Positions 25,501-33,736 of a DNA stretch of 51,037 bases are shown here, in pieces. This DNA comes from Candidatus Eiseniibacteriota bacterium (lineage in GTDB: Bacteria > Eisenbacteria > RBG-16-71-46), in assembly GCA_016215625.1 (NCBI GenBank), contig JACRIW010000001.1:1-51037 (forward strand). Reading direction: 5' to 3'. Made by a program: the position numbers and the translations under genes. Under the pieces are notes generated by a model that saw nothing but the letters and a program-made list of their open reading frames with translations, had not been told where the DNA came from and made no database searches. Within the stretch, counting starts at the first letter, position 1. Every line of letters begins with the position of its first letter.

Positions 25501-26077
25501 CACGGCGTTCTTCGGACCGGGCGGTTCGCTCGACAAGTTCTACGAGTCGTTCCTCAAGGGCCACATGAGCAAGGACGGCACGCTGCTCGACGACGCGCTG
25601 CCGCTCGGCCCGGCGCACGTCGCGTGGCTCAAGAAGGCGTTCGCGATCCAGGAGGCCTTCTTCGGAAGCTCCGGCGGCCCGAAGGTCATGTTCGACGTCA
25701 CCACCCGCGGCAAGCGCCTCGCGCCGTCGGGCCGGCTGCACTCGGTCACGTGGCACGTCGGCGACAAGGATTTCTCGTACGAGATGGGTGAGGAAGAGGC
25801 CACGCTCGACTGGTCCGAGCAGAACTCGGGCGGCGGTTCCTGGGTGAGCGCCGATCTCGACGGCGCGCCGGTGAACGGCCCGCGCGAGGACGGCGGCGAC
25901 TGGGGGCTCTTCCACGTGCTCGACAAGGCCGCGCTCTCGCCGAACGGCGACCAGGTGCTCGCCACCTGGAAGTTCGGCGGCGTGACCATGACGGTCGAGA
26001 TCTCGCCCAAGCAGCGCGTGCATCCGTTCACGTCGGGCTTCCTGCGCCTCGGGCCTCCGCCCGCGGCCGACTTCTAG
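22556..26077 (+). CDS. tssM: T6SS inner-membrane protein TssM (IcmF)
   Basis: 1173 residues. Two N-terminal membrane helices (about 11-52) are followed by a cytoplasmic NTPase-like domain with an intact Walker A, GPTAAGKT (126-133), and DMSGKAL as the Walker B region. A third helix lies at about 443-463. The large periplasmic part follows (IcmF-related), ending in a beta-rich domain (..MTVEISPKQRVHPFTSGFLRL) that would bind TssJ. A Gly/Ala-rich insertion at about 919-945 in the periplasmic part is unusual and suggests a flexible hinge. Start at 22556 (MRMPRF), 2 nt after tssL; the open frame to 22061 overlaps tssL and is rejected. It forms the trans-envelope channel with TssJ and TssL. Confidence 0.96.
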   Translation: MRMPRFTPRNVVIGAVALIAVLGAFLYQHLVAFLVTALIIIVVVLGVVVWLIMRELEAAKAGKGIEKELDGQVEREIERSTFGQQAEVRNLKAEWDAAIAEFKRSPAGRRLGDKALAQMPMYLVLGPTAAGKTTLIQESGLPSALTDSGRKMRGVRGVGGARSFQWFFTEQAILLDMSGKALKMSEFDDNEDWIQFLGSLRKMRPERPINGVVVAVPVSQLASGGPEAVEPLAQQLRERARDLGHHLGMEFPVYVVLTQCDSIAGFAETFAAFDDDQATQPWGMTLSVAKTRESAPEAVFDAEWTTLVAALGDLRTQRVARLGDDVQRMRALAFPSQLERLRPELKRLVQVLFARGKSQTADGPLFRGLYLTSSRVGAPSVERVISDAARAVGVAPRVDAPSPEMAQHAWFSQQLWKRIVFKDANLAAASGFALANERRMRWVMFGGAVGAWLLLTAVLGIVAWQAARPVRAAAEAAKELASQSKDTVPRTALGYVESLRAALEALEHSRAHKTFGMRVGGYAGDRVIDPALALYVQKATTFLIDPVVEDVPPQLTAQATNDATPFADLFYEYQGYRLLYDEHYEVEPADSVVLSRLLIRLHQPEAARVPVDELREFSRLMRAQARMLTDHQEPKHRFGQFDAALASGALAAIQRRWAERGQLYEDMVADANNGIPDLTLETIAREKGKKFKFVMLSSTGKVPGAYTQSGWQSIVRSRLQVIAQMVRREKDPQFVATMGDGARQLSKQLAARYADDYSKAWTVFLGTISGTLNDPKGRRELAVESSPASEIEAVLRRIDAEAKLEGAGTEMQPGLDRLSVVHDWLFYRPPGRDFVSDVKRKLPFAADESFMTPHERWQKGLQIAAKTRLGIQDPDLYDKGPQSAAWQLPDPRKKPDRDTHRALSVFLTCMKPVKRGIGGLAGGGADGAGGGGAGGAGGGSGAPVDIPALMAGWGSGLAGPFGEIASRYPFAAGGDDVRIGEFTAFFGPGGSLDKFYESFLKGHMSKDGTLLDDALPLGPAHVAWLKKAFAIQEAFFGSSGGPKVMFDVTTRGKRLAPSGRLHSVTWHVGDKDFSYEMGEEEATLDWSEQNSGGGSWVSADLDGAPVNGPREDGGDWGLFHVLDKAALSPNGDQVLATWKFGGVTMTVEISPKQRVHPFTSGFLRLGPPPAADF

Positions 26078-26091
26078 AAGGACGGGCGTTC

Positions 26092-27720
26092 ATGAACGAA
26101 GCCACACTCGAGCTGGGCACCAAGCCGGTCTCCGACGCGGCCCCGACCGGGGCGCCGTGCCGCGACGACTTGGCGTTCGAGGCGCTGCAGTCCGAGTTCC
26201 AGAAGCTCGAGCGCCCGGACGGGCAGGTGCCGGACTGGAGCTCGGCCGCCAAGGGTGCGACCGAGCTGCTCACGAACAAGTCGAAGGACATCCTCGTCGC
26301 CGCGTACCTCGCGATCGCGCTGTTCGAGAAGGACGGCTACGACGCGTTCGCCGACGGCATGCAGGTGATTCGCGACCTGTGCGGCACGTGGTGGGAGACG
26401 CTCTATCCCGAGCGCCCGCGCGGCCGGCAGGCGGCGTTGCAGTTCCTCGGCGACCGCGGCGCGAAGCGCGTGCTCGCGCGCGGCACGTCCGGCGCGACGC
26501 GCGAGAACGTCGAACGCGCCATGGCGGTGATGGACGAACTCGACTCGCTCGCGACCGAGAAGCTCGAGGGCGCGAGCGGACTGTTCTCCGAACTGCGCCG
26601 CGAGTTCTTCACGGTGCTCGAGCAGATGGCGCCCGCGGCGCCCGAGGCGCCGCCCGCGCCCGAGCCGTCGGCCGCGCCCGCCGCGGCTCCGGCTCCGGCC
26701 GCGTCTTCGTCCTCCTCGTCGTCGGGCCCGGCGCTTCCCACGAGCATCTCGAACGCCGACGACTGGGACGCCGCGGCGAACGCGATCAAGCCGGTCCTGC
26801 GCAGCCTCGCCGAGTTCCGGCGCCTCGCCGACTCGAAGGACCCGCTGTCGTACCGCCTGCCGCGCATCGCGGCGTGGATGACGGTGAAGCAGTCGCCGCC
26901 TTCCAACGGCGGGCAGACGAACATCCCGCCGCCGCAGCCGGCCGACATGGCCGCGCGCGTCGAGGCCAAGCTCGCCTCGCAGGCGTGGGCGGGCGTGCTC
27001 GAGGACACCGAGGGCCGGCTGCACATGTCGGTCTTCTGGCTCGACCTGCACTTCTGGGCGTGGACGGCGCTCAAGGGCATGGGGCCGTCTCACCTGCAGG
27101 CGGCCGACGCGGTCGCCGCCGAGGTGAAAGCGCTGCTGCTGCGCTGCCCCGACCTGCCGACGCTGTCGTTCGCGACCGGCCAGCCGCTCGCGAGCGCGCC
27201 GGCCGCGGCGTGGATCAAGGACGTCGTGCTCGCCGCGGCACCCGCGGGCGGCGCCAGGTCCTCGAGCTCCACGAGCGCACCGACCGAGGTCACGCCCGAC
27301 AGCCCGACGTTCGAAGGGCTCGCCGAGGCGAAGACACAGGCCGCCGAACTGGCCGCGACGGGCGCCGTGGGCGACGCCGTGCGCGTGCTCGAGGCGGGCG
27401 CCGCGCGGGCGACGCGGGCGCGCGAGCGCGCGGCGTGGAAGATCGCCGTCGCCGAGGTGTGCGCCGACGCGGGACGGGCGGACGTCGCGCTCGCGCAGCT
27501 CGAAGCGCTGCAGGACGAGCTGCAGGCGACGCGGCTCGAGATGTGGGACCCCGAGCTCTCGGCGCAGCTGCTGCGCCTGCTGTTGTGGGCGCGCCAGAAG
27601 GCGCTCCCGCCGACCCAGATGAATCCGGAGGAACACCAGCGGTCGCGCGAACTGCTCAAGCGTCTGGCGCGACTCGATGCGGCTGCTGCACTCGATTACG
27701 CACGTCCCGCGCAGGGTTGA
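26092..27720 (+). CDS. tssA: T6SS cap/assembly protein TssA
   Basis: 542 residues. The N-terminal ImpA_N domain (about 25-140) shows KDILVAAYLAIALFEKDGYDAFADGMQVIRDLCGTWWETLYP, the TssA signature. A Pro/Ala/Ser linker (about 183-215) is followed by helical C-terminal domains, with a second Ser/Thr-rich linker near 385-400 and a VasJ-like ending. It primes sheath and tube polymerisation and stays at the sheath distal end. It sits between tssM and tssB. Which C-terminal subtype it belongs to cannot be decided by eye. Confidence 0.9.
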   Translation: MNEATLELGTKPVSDAAPTGAPCRDDLAFEALQSEFQKLERPDGQVPDWSSAAKGATELLTNKSKDILVAAYLAIALFEKDGYDAFADGMQVIRDLCGTWWETLYPERPRGRQAALQFLGDRGAKRVLARGTSGATRENVERAMAVMDELDSLATEKLEGASGLFSELRREFFTVLEQMAPAAPEAPPAPEPSAAPAAAPAPAASSSSSSSGPALPTSISNADDWDAAANAIKPVLRSLAEFRRLADSKDPLSYRLPRIAAWMTVKQSPPSNGGQTNIPPPQPADMAARVEAKLASQAWAGVLEDTEGRLHMSVFWLDLHFWAWTALKGMGPSHLQAADAVAAEVKALLLRCPDLPTLSFATGQPLASAPAAAWIKDVVLAAAPAGGARSSSSTSAPTEVTPDSPTFEGLAEAKTQAAELAATGAVGDAVRVLEAGAARATRARERAAWKIAVAEVCADAGRADVALAQLEALQDELQATRLEMWDPELSAQLLRLLLWARQKALPPTQMNPEEHQRSRELLKRLARLDAAAALDYARPAQG

Positions 27721-27764
27721 GGACTGCACGGGCGAAGTTTCACCAGTAGGAAAGGAGAGAACCC

Positions 27765-28247
27765 ATGGCGAAAGACGGATCGGTCGGACCGAAGTCCCGA
27801 ATCAACATCCGCTACAAGGCCGACACGGGTGGTGCGCAGAAGGAAATCGAACTGCCCCTGAAGATGCTCGTGATGGGCGACTTCACCGGCAGGGCCGACA
27901 GCACGCCGCTGGCGGACCGCAAGGCGACGTCCATCAACAAGGACAACTTCCACGAGGTCATGAGCCAGCAGAAGCTCGAGGCGAAGGTCACCGTGAAGGA
28001 CAAGCTCACGAACGACCCCGACTCGCAGCTGGCCGTGAACCTGAAGTTCGACTCGCTGAAGGACTTCACGCCGGGCCAGATCGCGCACCAGGTGCCGGAG
28101 CTCGCGAAGCTCATGGAACTGCGTGAGGCGCTCATGTCGCTCAAGGGTGACCTGAACAAGGCGGACTTCCGCAAGAAGATCGAGTCGATGGTGGCGGACC
28201 CGGCGATGCGCGAAAAGCTCATGGCCGTCCTGGGCAACGAAGGCTGA
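27765..28247 (+). CDS. tssB: T6SS contractile sheath small subunit TssB (VipA)
   Basis: 160 residues with the canonical TssB start SRINIRYKADTGGAQKEIELPLKMLVMGDF, then the INKDNFHEVM segment and the FDSLKDFTPGQIAHQVPEL helix. A good Shine-Dalgarno (AAGGAGA) lies 8-9 nt upstream. It polymerises with TssC into the contractile sheath in the cytoplasm. Confidence 0.97.
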   Translation: MAKDGSVGPKSRINIRYKADTGGAQKEIELPLKMLVMGDFTGRADSTPLADRKATSINKDNFHEVMSQQKLEAKVTVKDKLTNDPDSQLAVNLKFDSLKDFTPGQIAHQVPELAKLMELREALMSLKGDLNKADFRKKIESMVADPAMREKLMAVLGNEG

Positions 28248-28304
28248 CGCCCGCGCACACCCGATCTTTTCCTGTCGACCGCACCGGAACCCAGGAGGTA
28301 GGGA

Positions 28305-29798
28305 ATGGCAGACGAGATGGAAGGACAGCAGCAGGAAGCGCAGGCGCCGGCCGCGGCCGAAGCCTCGTTCGACCTGCTCGACGAGCTCGCCGGCAGCATG
28401 TCGGTGAAGCCCGGCGAGGAAGGCCACGAGGTGGCCAACACCGGTCTTCGTGAGCTCATGCGCCAGCTGCTCGGGCGCCCCGGCGTGAAGGTGAACGCCG
28501 CGCTGCTCACCGAGCTGGTGGCCGAGATGGACAAGAAGATCAGCGCCCAGGTGGACGAAGTGCTGCACCACCCCGAAGTGCAGAAGCTCGAATCGGCGTG
28601 GCGCTCGCTCTTCTTCCTGATCGACCGCACGAACTTCAAGGAGAACATCAAGATCGAGTTCGTGAACGCGTCGAAGGACGACCTGCTCGCGGACTTCGAG
28701 GACGAGCCGGAAATCACGCGCACGGGCATGTACAAGCACGTGTACGACAGCGGCTACGGCGTGTTCGGCGGCGAGCCCGTCGGCGCGATCGTCGGCAACT
28801 ACGAGTTCTCGGCTTCTCCGCAGGACGTGAAGCTGCTGTCCTACTGCGCGAGCGTCGCGGCGATGGCGCACGCGCCGTTCCTCACGGGCACGAGCCCGAA
28901 GATGTTCGGCGTGAACTCCTACGAGGAGCTCGCGACCATCAAGGACGTGCGTTCGACGTTCGAAGGCCCGCAGTACGCGCGCTGGCGCTCGTTCCGTGAT
29001 TCCGAGGACGCCCGCTACGTCGGCATGACCTGCCCGCGCTACCTGCTCCGCCTGCCGTACGGCGCGGAGACGGTGCCGGTGAAGGAGTTCGCCTACGAAG
29101 AGACCGTCTCGGGTTCGCACGACCAGTACCTGTGGGGCAACACGGCGTTCGCGATGGCGAGCCGCCTGACCGACGCGTTCGCGAAGTACCGCTGGTGCGC
29201 GAACATCATCGGCCCGCAGGGCGGTGGCGCGGTCGAGGAGCTGCCCGTGCACGTCTTCAAGTCGGGCGGCGCGGACACCATGAAGATCCCGACCGAAGTG
29301 CAGATCGGCGACGCGCTCGACCTGTCGCTGTCGGATCTCGGCTTCATGTCGCTCAGCTGGCGGAAGGGCTCCGACAACGCCGCGTTCTTCGCGGCGAACT
29401 CGGCGCAGAAGCCGCAGTACTTCGGCACCAGCGCGAAGGGCAAGCAGGCCGAGGCGAACTTCAAGCTCGCGACGCGCCTGCCGTACATCTTCGTGATCTC
29501 GCGTCTCGCGCACTACATCAAGGTCATCCAGCGCGAAGCCATCGGCAAGAACATGTCGGTGGACAAGCTCACGCGCGAGCTCACGGACTGGATCAACCAG
29601 TACGTGACGGTCATGGACAACCCGTCGGACGAGACGCTCGCCACCAAGCCGCTGAAGAAGGCGGAGATCGCGGTGGAAGAGGTCCCGGGCGAAGTGGGCT
29701 GGTACCGCGTCTCGCTGAAGGTCATGCCGCACATGAAGTACGAAGGCGCCGACTTCACGCTGTCGCTCGTCGGCAAGCTGGACAAGAAGGCTTCCTAA
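28305..29798 (+). CDS. tssC: T6SS contractile sheath large subunit TssC (VipB)
   Basis: 497 residues with the full TssC signature: HHPEVQKLESAWRSLFFLID, YDSGYGVFGGEPVGAIVGNYEF, RWRSFRDSEDARYVGMTCPRYLLRLPYG, QYLWGNTAFAMASRL and GPQGGGAVEELPVH. A near-perfect Shine-Dalgarno AGGAGGT lies 7 nt before the ATG. Main sheath component. A second, divergent TssC-like gene lies at 45273-46514. Confidence 0.98.
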   Translation: MADEMEGQQQEAQAPAAAEASFDLLDELAGSMSVKPGEEGHEVANTGLRELMRQLLGRPGVKVNAALLTELVAEMDKKISAQVDEVLHHPEVQKLESAWRSLFFLIDRTNFKENIKIEFVNASKDDLLADFEDEPEITRTGMYKHVYDSGYGVFGGEPVGAIVGNYEFSASPQDVKLLSYCASVAAMAHAPFLTGTSPKMFGVNSYEELATIKDVRSTFEGPQYARWRSFRDSEDARYVGMTCPRYLLRLPYGAETVPVKEFAYEETVSGSHDQYLWGNTAFAMASRLTDAFAKYRWCANIIGPQGGGAVEELPVHVFKSGGADTMKIPTEVQIGDALDLSLSDLGFMSLSWRKGSDNAAFFAANSAQKPQYFGTSAKGKQAEANFKLATRLPYIFVISRLAHYIKVIQREAIGKNMSVDKLTRELTDWINQYVTVMDNPSDETLATKPLKKAEIAVEEVPGEVGWYRVSLKVMPHMKYEGADFTLSLVGKLDKKAS

Positions 29799-29814
29799 GC
29801 AGAGTCCATCACGG

Positions 29815-29899
29815 GGGCACGGAGGACGGCGTGTGTGTCCGTCCGGCGAGCGTCGGGTGACGCGCTCCGTGCCCTCGCAACTCCCGTCACCCACGGAGG
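29815..29899 (+). promoter_or_regulatory. Bistable RNA leader that can expose or hide the hcp ribosome-binding site
   Basis: GGGCACGGAG (29815-29824) is a perfect complement of CTCCGTGCCC (29865-29874). This 10-bp stem encloses two small hairpins (29824-29829 with 29839-29844; 29850-29854 with 29859-29863). CACGGAGG occurs twice, at 29818-29825 and at 29892-29899, where it is the hcp Shine-Dalgarno. CTCCGTG (29865-29871) can therefore pair either with the upstream copy (SD free) or with the SD copy (SD hidden). GGGTGACG (29855-29862) and CGTCACCC (29885-29892) offer a further alternative pairing. Folding was judged by eye only. Confidence 0.55.
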
Positions 29900-29908
29900 C
29901 CATGCACG

Positions 29909-30400
29909 ATGGCGGAAACCGTACATCTGTACCTCAAGGCGAACGGCTCGGACATCCAGGGTGAGAGCACGCAGACCTCGCTCGGCCGCGAGAACTCGAT
30001 CGAGTGCCTCTACTTCGAGTCCGGCTGCATCACCGCGCGCGAGGCCGGTTCGGGCCGCGCGACGGGCCGTCGCCAGCACCAGCCCATCCTCATCCGCAAG
30101 CGCATCGACAAGAGCTCGCCGCTGATCGCGAAGGCGCTCGTGGTCAACGAGGTCATCGAGGGCACGTTCAAGTTCTTCCGCCCGCGTCCGACCGGTGACG
30201 GCACGACCGAGCAGTTCTACACGGTCAAGATCGAGAAGGGCCGCGTCGCGAGCCAGCGCATGTTCAATCCCGACTCGCTCGTTCCCGCGCGCAGCACGGA
30301 GCCGGCGCAGGAAGAGATCACGTTCGTGTTCGGTTCGATCACGTGGACCTACACGGACGGCGGCATCGAGTACCAGGACACCTGGGACGCGAACGCCTGA
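29909..30400 (+). CDS. hcp: T6SS inner-tube protein Hcp (TssD)
   Basis: 163 residues of the Hcp family: MAETVHLYLKANGSDIQGES at the start, then the ECLYFE strand, RRQHQPILIRKRIDKSSPLIAKAL, and the ending EEITFVFGSITWTYTDGGIEYQDTW. Hexameric rings stack into the tube expelled by sheath contraction. The Shine-Dalgarno CGGAGG (29894-29899) lies 9 nt from the ATG and is duplicated upstream in the leader. The gene has its own leader and is followed by a strong hairpin, so it may be regulated or accumulated independently of the rest of the operon. Confidence 0.97.
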   Translation: MAETVHLYLKANGSDIQGESTQTSLGRENSIECLYFESGCITAREAGSGRATGRRQHQPILIRKRIDKSSPLIAKALVVNEVIEGTFKFFRPRPTGDGTTEQFYTVKIEKGRVASQRMFNPDSLVPARSTEPAQEEITFVFGSITWTYTDGGIEYQDTWDANA

Positions 30401-30410
30401 TGCACGCGAG

Positions 30411-30443
30411 GGCCGCGGGGCGCGCGCCCCGCGGCCTTCTTTC
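30411..30443 (+). terminator. Strong hairpin terminator after hcp
   Basis: A 10-bp perfect stem (GGCCGCGGGG 30411-30420 with CCCCGCGGCC 30427-30436), loop CGCGCG, followed by TTCTTTC. It begins 10 nt after the hcp stop codon. Partial termination would give hcp transcripts in excess over the downstream baseplate genes. Confidence 0.8.
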
Positions 30444-30460
30444 TCCGGAGGCCCCGACAC

Positions 30461-30880
30461 ATGCCGCGTGAACTCAGCCTGCTCGACCGGTTGCGCCATC
30501 CCGAACTCGAAGACCGCCGCTCGGTGGAAACCGATCACGGCCGGCTCACGAGGTCGGTGCTGCGCAATCTCGAACGGCTGCTCAACTCGCGTCACGGCTC
30601 GGCGTGCATCCGGACCGAGTACGGCATTCCCAGCCTCGAGGACGTGATGACGAGCGGCGCCGACGGCCTCCGCACGATGTGCGCGGAAGTGCAGGCGTCC
30701 ATCACCGCGTTCGAGCCGCGCCTGGCGAACGTGCGCGTGAAGGTGGCACCGAAGAACGACAACGATCCGACGTTCCTCCGGTTCGAGATCCTCGCCGATC
30801 TCGTGACCGGCGGCCGCAAGTCGCGCGTGCGTTTCGAGACGCGCCTCGACGAGAGCGGCCGGCTCGCGGTGAAGGACTAG
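30461..30880 (+). CDS. tssE: T6SS baseplate protein TssE (gp25-like)
   Basis: 139 residues with the GPW/gp25 pattern: SLLDRLRHPE at the N-terminus, LRNLERLLNSRHGS, then TEYGIPSLEDVM. The C-terminus FLRFEILADLV..GRKSRVRFETRLD completes the beta-sheet. It initiates sheath assembly in the baseplate wedge together with TssF and TssG. CGGAGG lies upstream of the ATG and directly follows the hcp terminator. Confidence 0.95.
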   Translation: MPRELSLLDRLRHPELEDRRSVETDHGRLTRSVLRNLERLLNSRHGSACIRTEYGIPSLEDVMTSGADGLRTMCAEVQASITAFEPRLANVRVKVAPKNDNDPTFLRFEILADLVTGGRKSRVRFETRLDESGRLAVKD

Positions 30881-30885
30881 ACGAC

Positions 30886-32661
30886 GTGCGTTCCTCCTAC
30901 TACGACGAAGAGCTCGACTACATCCGCCGCCTCGCGCAGGAGTTCGGCGCTTCCCACCAGGAAGCCGCCCACCTCGTCGAGCCGGGACAGGATCCCGACG
31001 TCGAGCGCCTGCTCGAGGGCTTCGCGTTCCTCGCGGCCCAGGTGCGGCAGACGCTCGACGACGATTTCCCCGAGCTCACGCACGGACTCTTCCAGCTCAT
31101 GTGGCCGAACTTCCTGCGGCCCGTGCCCTCGCTCGCGATCGAACAGTTCAAGCCCAAGCCGGGCGCGGTGCGCGGCTCGGTCAAGGTCCCGCGCGGCGCG
31201 CAGGTGTGCAGCGACGACGCGGCGGCCGCCCTCAAGTTCCGCTTCCGCACGTGCTGGGACGTCACGCTGCATCCCCTCGAACTGGAGTCGTCCGCGCTCG
31301 AGGTGACGAAGTCCGGCGAGAGCAGCCTCGTGCTGCAGTTTTCGCTGACGGGTGGCGCCAAGTACGACGCGCTGACGCTCGACTCGCTGCGGCTGTTCCT
31401 GCACGAGGACTCGCGCCACTCGCGGCTGCTCTACCACCACCTGCTGCGGCACCTGAAGCACGCGACCGCGTGGGGCGACCAGGACGACACGCCCGTCTCG
31501 CTGACGATCGAACCCGTCGGGTTCGCGCGCGAGGACGCCGTGCTGCCGTACCCCGACGGCGTGCCCGCCGGATACCGGCTGCTGCAGGAGTACTTCGTCT
31601 TCCCGCAGAAGTTCGGGTTCGTGGACCTCGTCGGCCTCGAGAAGCTCGCGGGCGCGCAGGTGAAGTCGCGCTTCACCGTGCGGATCGTGTTCGACACCGA
31701 GCCGTCGCAGGCGATGCGCGTGAGCAAGGGCGACATCCGGCTGTTCTGCACGCCCGTCGCGAACCTGTTCGCGCACGTGAGCGAGCCCGTCACGCTCGAC
31801 GGCACGAAGTCGAGCTGGCCGGTGCGTCCGCAGGGCCGCGACCAGTCGCGTCTCGACATCGCCTGGATCGAGAACATGACGCTGCGCGCCGCCGACCGCG
31901 TCGAGCGCCCGGTGCCGTGGTTCTACTCGTTCGCACCCGACGTGTTCCGCGAGGCGTTCGCGTACTTCACGGCCCGCCGCCAGCTCGCCGCCGACCACGA
32001 GAGCTTCCAGACGTGGGTGACGGTCGTGCAGCCGGACGGCCGCGCGCGCGCCGCGCTCGAGGGCGTGGCCTCGTTCGAACTCCTGTGCACGAACGGCCGC
32101 GCCGCGGGCGCGCTCGACGTGGGCACGCTGAAGGGCACGTCGGACACGAGCCCGACGGTCGCGACGTTCGAGAACATCACGAAGCCGACGCCGCAGGTCG
32201 AGCCGCCGTTGCGCATCGGCATGCTCTGGCGGCTGCTGTCGCTGCTGAGCGCGAGCCATCAGGCGTTCCAGTCGGGCGACGCGCTCAAGGCGATGCTCGA
32301 ACTCATGGCCGCGATCAACGCCGGCGCGCCGGGCCGCTCCGAGAAGGGTTTCGTGATGGGCGGGCAGGACGAGCGCGCGACGCGCGACATCCAGCGCCGC
32401 ATCCGCGGGATCCGTGGCGTCACGCCCGTGCCCGCCGACCGCCTCTACGGCGGCGGGATGATCCGCGGCACGCGCGTCACGGTGGACGTGGACCCCGACC
32501 CGTTCGAGGGGATCGGCCAGCTGTTCCTGTTCGGCAGCGTGCTCGACGAGTTCCTCGCCGGGCAGGCGGGCATCAACACGTTCACGCAGCTGCGCGTGCG
32601 CTACGACGAGGGGCGGCTGCCGCTCGAATGGCCGGCGCGGCTCGGACGGGAGCGCGCGTGA
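30886..32661 (+). CDS. tssF: T6SS baseplate protein TssF
   Basis: 591 residues, starting with GTG at 30886: SSYYDEELDYIRRLAQEFG is the standard TssF N-terminus, followed by DPDVERLLEGFAFLAAQVRQTLDDDFPELT. The C-terminal part contains GGGMIRGTRVTVDVD and LFGSVLDEFLAGQAGINTFTQL, typical of the family. Length is normal (about 580-620). GAAGGA near the end of tssE serves as Shine-Dalgarno. The frame is open upstream to 30604 inside tssE, which is rejected. Its stop overlaps the tssG start as GTGA. Confidence 0.96.
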   Translation: MRSSYYDEELDYIRRLAQEFGASHQEAAHLVEPGQDPDVERLLEGFAFLAAQVRQTLDDDFPELTHGLFQLMWPNFLRPVPSLAIEQFKPKPGAVRGSVKVPRGAQVCSDDAAAALKFRFRTCWDVTLHPLELESSALEVTKSGESSLVLQFSLTGGAKYDALTLDSLRLFLHEDSRHSRLLYHHLLRHLKHATAWGDQDDTPVSLTIEPVGFAREDAVLPYPDGVPAGYRLLQEYFVFPQKFGFVDLVGLEKLAGAQVKSRFTVRIVFDTEPSQAMRVSKGDIRLFCTPVANLFAHVSEPVTLDGTKSSWPVRPQGRDQSRLDIAWIENMTLRAADRVERPVPWFYSFAPDVFREAFAYFTARRQLAADHESFQTWVTVVQPDGRARAALEGVASFELLCTNGRAAGALDVGTLKGTSDTSPTVATFENITKPTPQVEPPLRIGMLWRLLSLLSASHQAFQSGDALKAMLELMAAINAGAPGRSEKGFVMGGQDERATRDIQRRIRGIRGVTPVPADRLYGGGMIRGTRVTVDVDPDPFEGIGQLFLFGSVLDEFLAGQAGINTFTQLRVRYDEGRLPLEWPARLGRERA

Positions 32662-33722
32662 GCGACGCGACGCGCCAGAGCCCGCGTGCCTACGAGTTCC
32701 ATCCGCTCGTCCGCGAGCTGATCGAGAGCACGCAGCCGGAGCAGCGTCCCGGCGAGGGTTCCGACCCGGCCGCCGAACGCGTGTTCTTCCGTTCGAACCC
32801 TTCGCTCGGATTTCCGGCCGCCGAGGTCGAATCGGTCGAGTGGGAGGTCGGGCCCGGCGGCTCGGCGCGCGCCACGGCGATCGTGAACTTCATGGGCCTG
32901 CTCGGCACGGCGTCGCCGCTGCCGCTGCACTACGTGCAGGAAGTGCTGTGGGAGACGCAGGACCCCGAAGGTCTGCGGGTGCGCGACTTCCTCGCGATCT
33001 TCGAGCACCGCATGCTGTCGTTCCAGTTCCGCGCGCGAGAGAAGTACCGCCACGCGCTGCGCTTCCGTCCCGACGGCACCGACGAGTTCACCTCGCGCGT
33101 GCTCGCGCTGGCCGGGCTCGAGTCGGAGCAGCGCCGCGCCGAGTCCGGCGTGTCGCTCGACCACCTGCTGCGCGGGCTCGGCATGCTCGCAGGGCGCACG
33201 CGTTCGGCGAGCGGGCTGGAGGAGCTGCTGCGTGCGTGCTTCCCCGGCGTCGGCGTGCTCGTCTCGTCCTGCATCCCTCGCCGCATGGCGATCCCGGTGG
33301 ACCAGCAGCTGTTCCTGTCGGCGCCGCGTAACACGGCGCCGCGCCGCAACGACGCGCTCGGCGGCCTCGGCCGCGACACGTGCATCGGCACGTCGCGCAT
33401 GGACGCGAGCTCGCAGTTCCGCGTCGCGCTCGGGCCCATGGACCGGAAGGAGTTCGACGGCTTCCTGCCCGGCAACGAGCACTTCGGCCAGCTCGCGGCG
33501 CTCGTGCGCCTGTACGTGAAGGACCCGCTCGACTTCGACATCGAACTGCACCTGAACGCCGAACAGCGCCCCGCCGCACGGCTGTCGCCGGAGAGCGGCC
33601 AGCGCCTCGGACAGACCACCTGGATTTCACCGACCGACACGCGCGAGGGCGTCTCCCGCTTCCGCGCGCCCGCTCCGGGCGGCACCGGCAGCACCCACAC
33701 CACCGCGACCCGCGCGGCATAG
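32658..33722 (+). CDS. tssG: T6SS baseplate protein TssG
   Basis: 354 residues, starting with GTG at 32658, overlapping the tssF stop (GTGA). Landmarks: YEFHPLVRELIES at the start, RVFFRSNPSLGFPAAEVESVE, MGLLGTASPLPLHYVQEVL, FRAREKYRHAL and the C-terminal GNEHFGQLAALVRLYV. Two copies of TssG bind one TssF in the wedge. The Ser/Thr/Gly-rich C-terminal tail looks disordered. Confidence 0.95.
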   Translation: MSDATRQSPRAYEFHPLVRELIESTQPEQRPGEGSDPAAERVFFRSNPSLGFPAAEVESVEWEVGPGGSARATAIVNFMGLLGTASPLPLHYVQEVLWETQDPEGLRVRDFLAIFEHRMLSFQFRAREKYRHALRFRPDGTDEFTSRVLALAGLESEQRRAESGVSLDHLLRGLGMLAGRTRSASGLEELLRACFPGVGVLVSSCIPRRMAIPVDQQLFLSAPRNTAPRRNDALGGLGRDTCIGTSRMDASSQFRVALGPMDRKEFDGFLPGNEHFGQLAALVRLYVKDPLDFDIELHLNAEQRPAARLSPESGQRLGQTTWISPTDTREGVSRFRAPAPGGTGSTHTTATRAA

Positions 33723-33736
33723 GGGAGAAGCGATTC

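Noticed and set aside
22292..26023. Over 1200-codon open frame on the minus strand opposite tssL and tssM
   Set aside because: Same artefact: no domain, biased composition, complete overlap with recognised T6SS genes.
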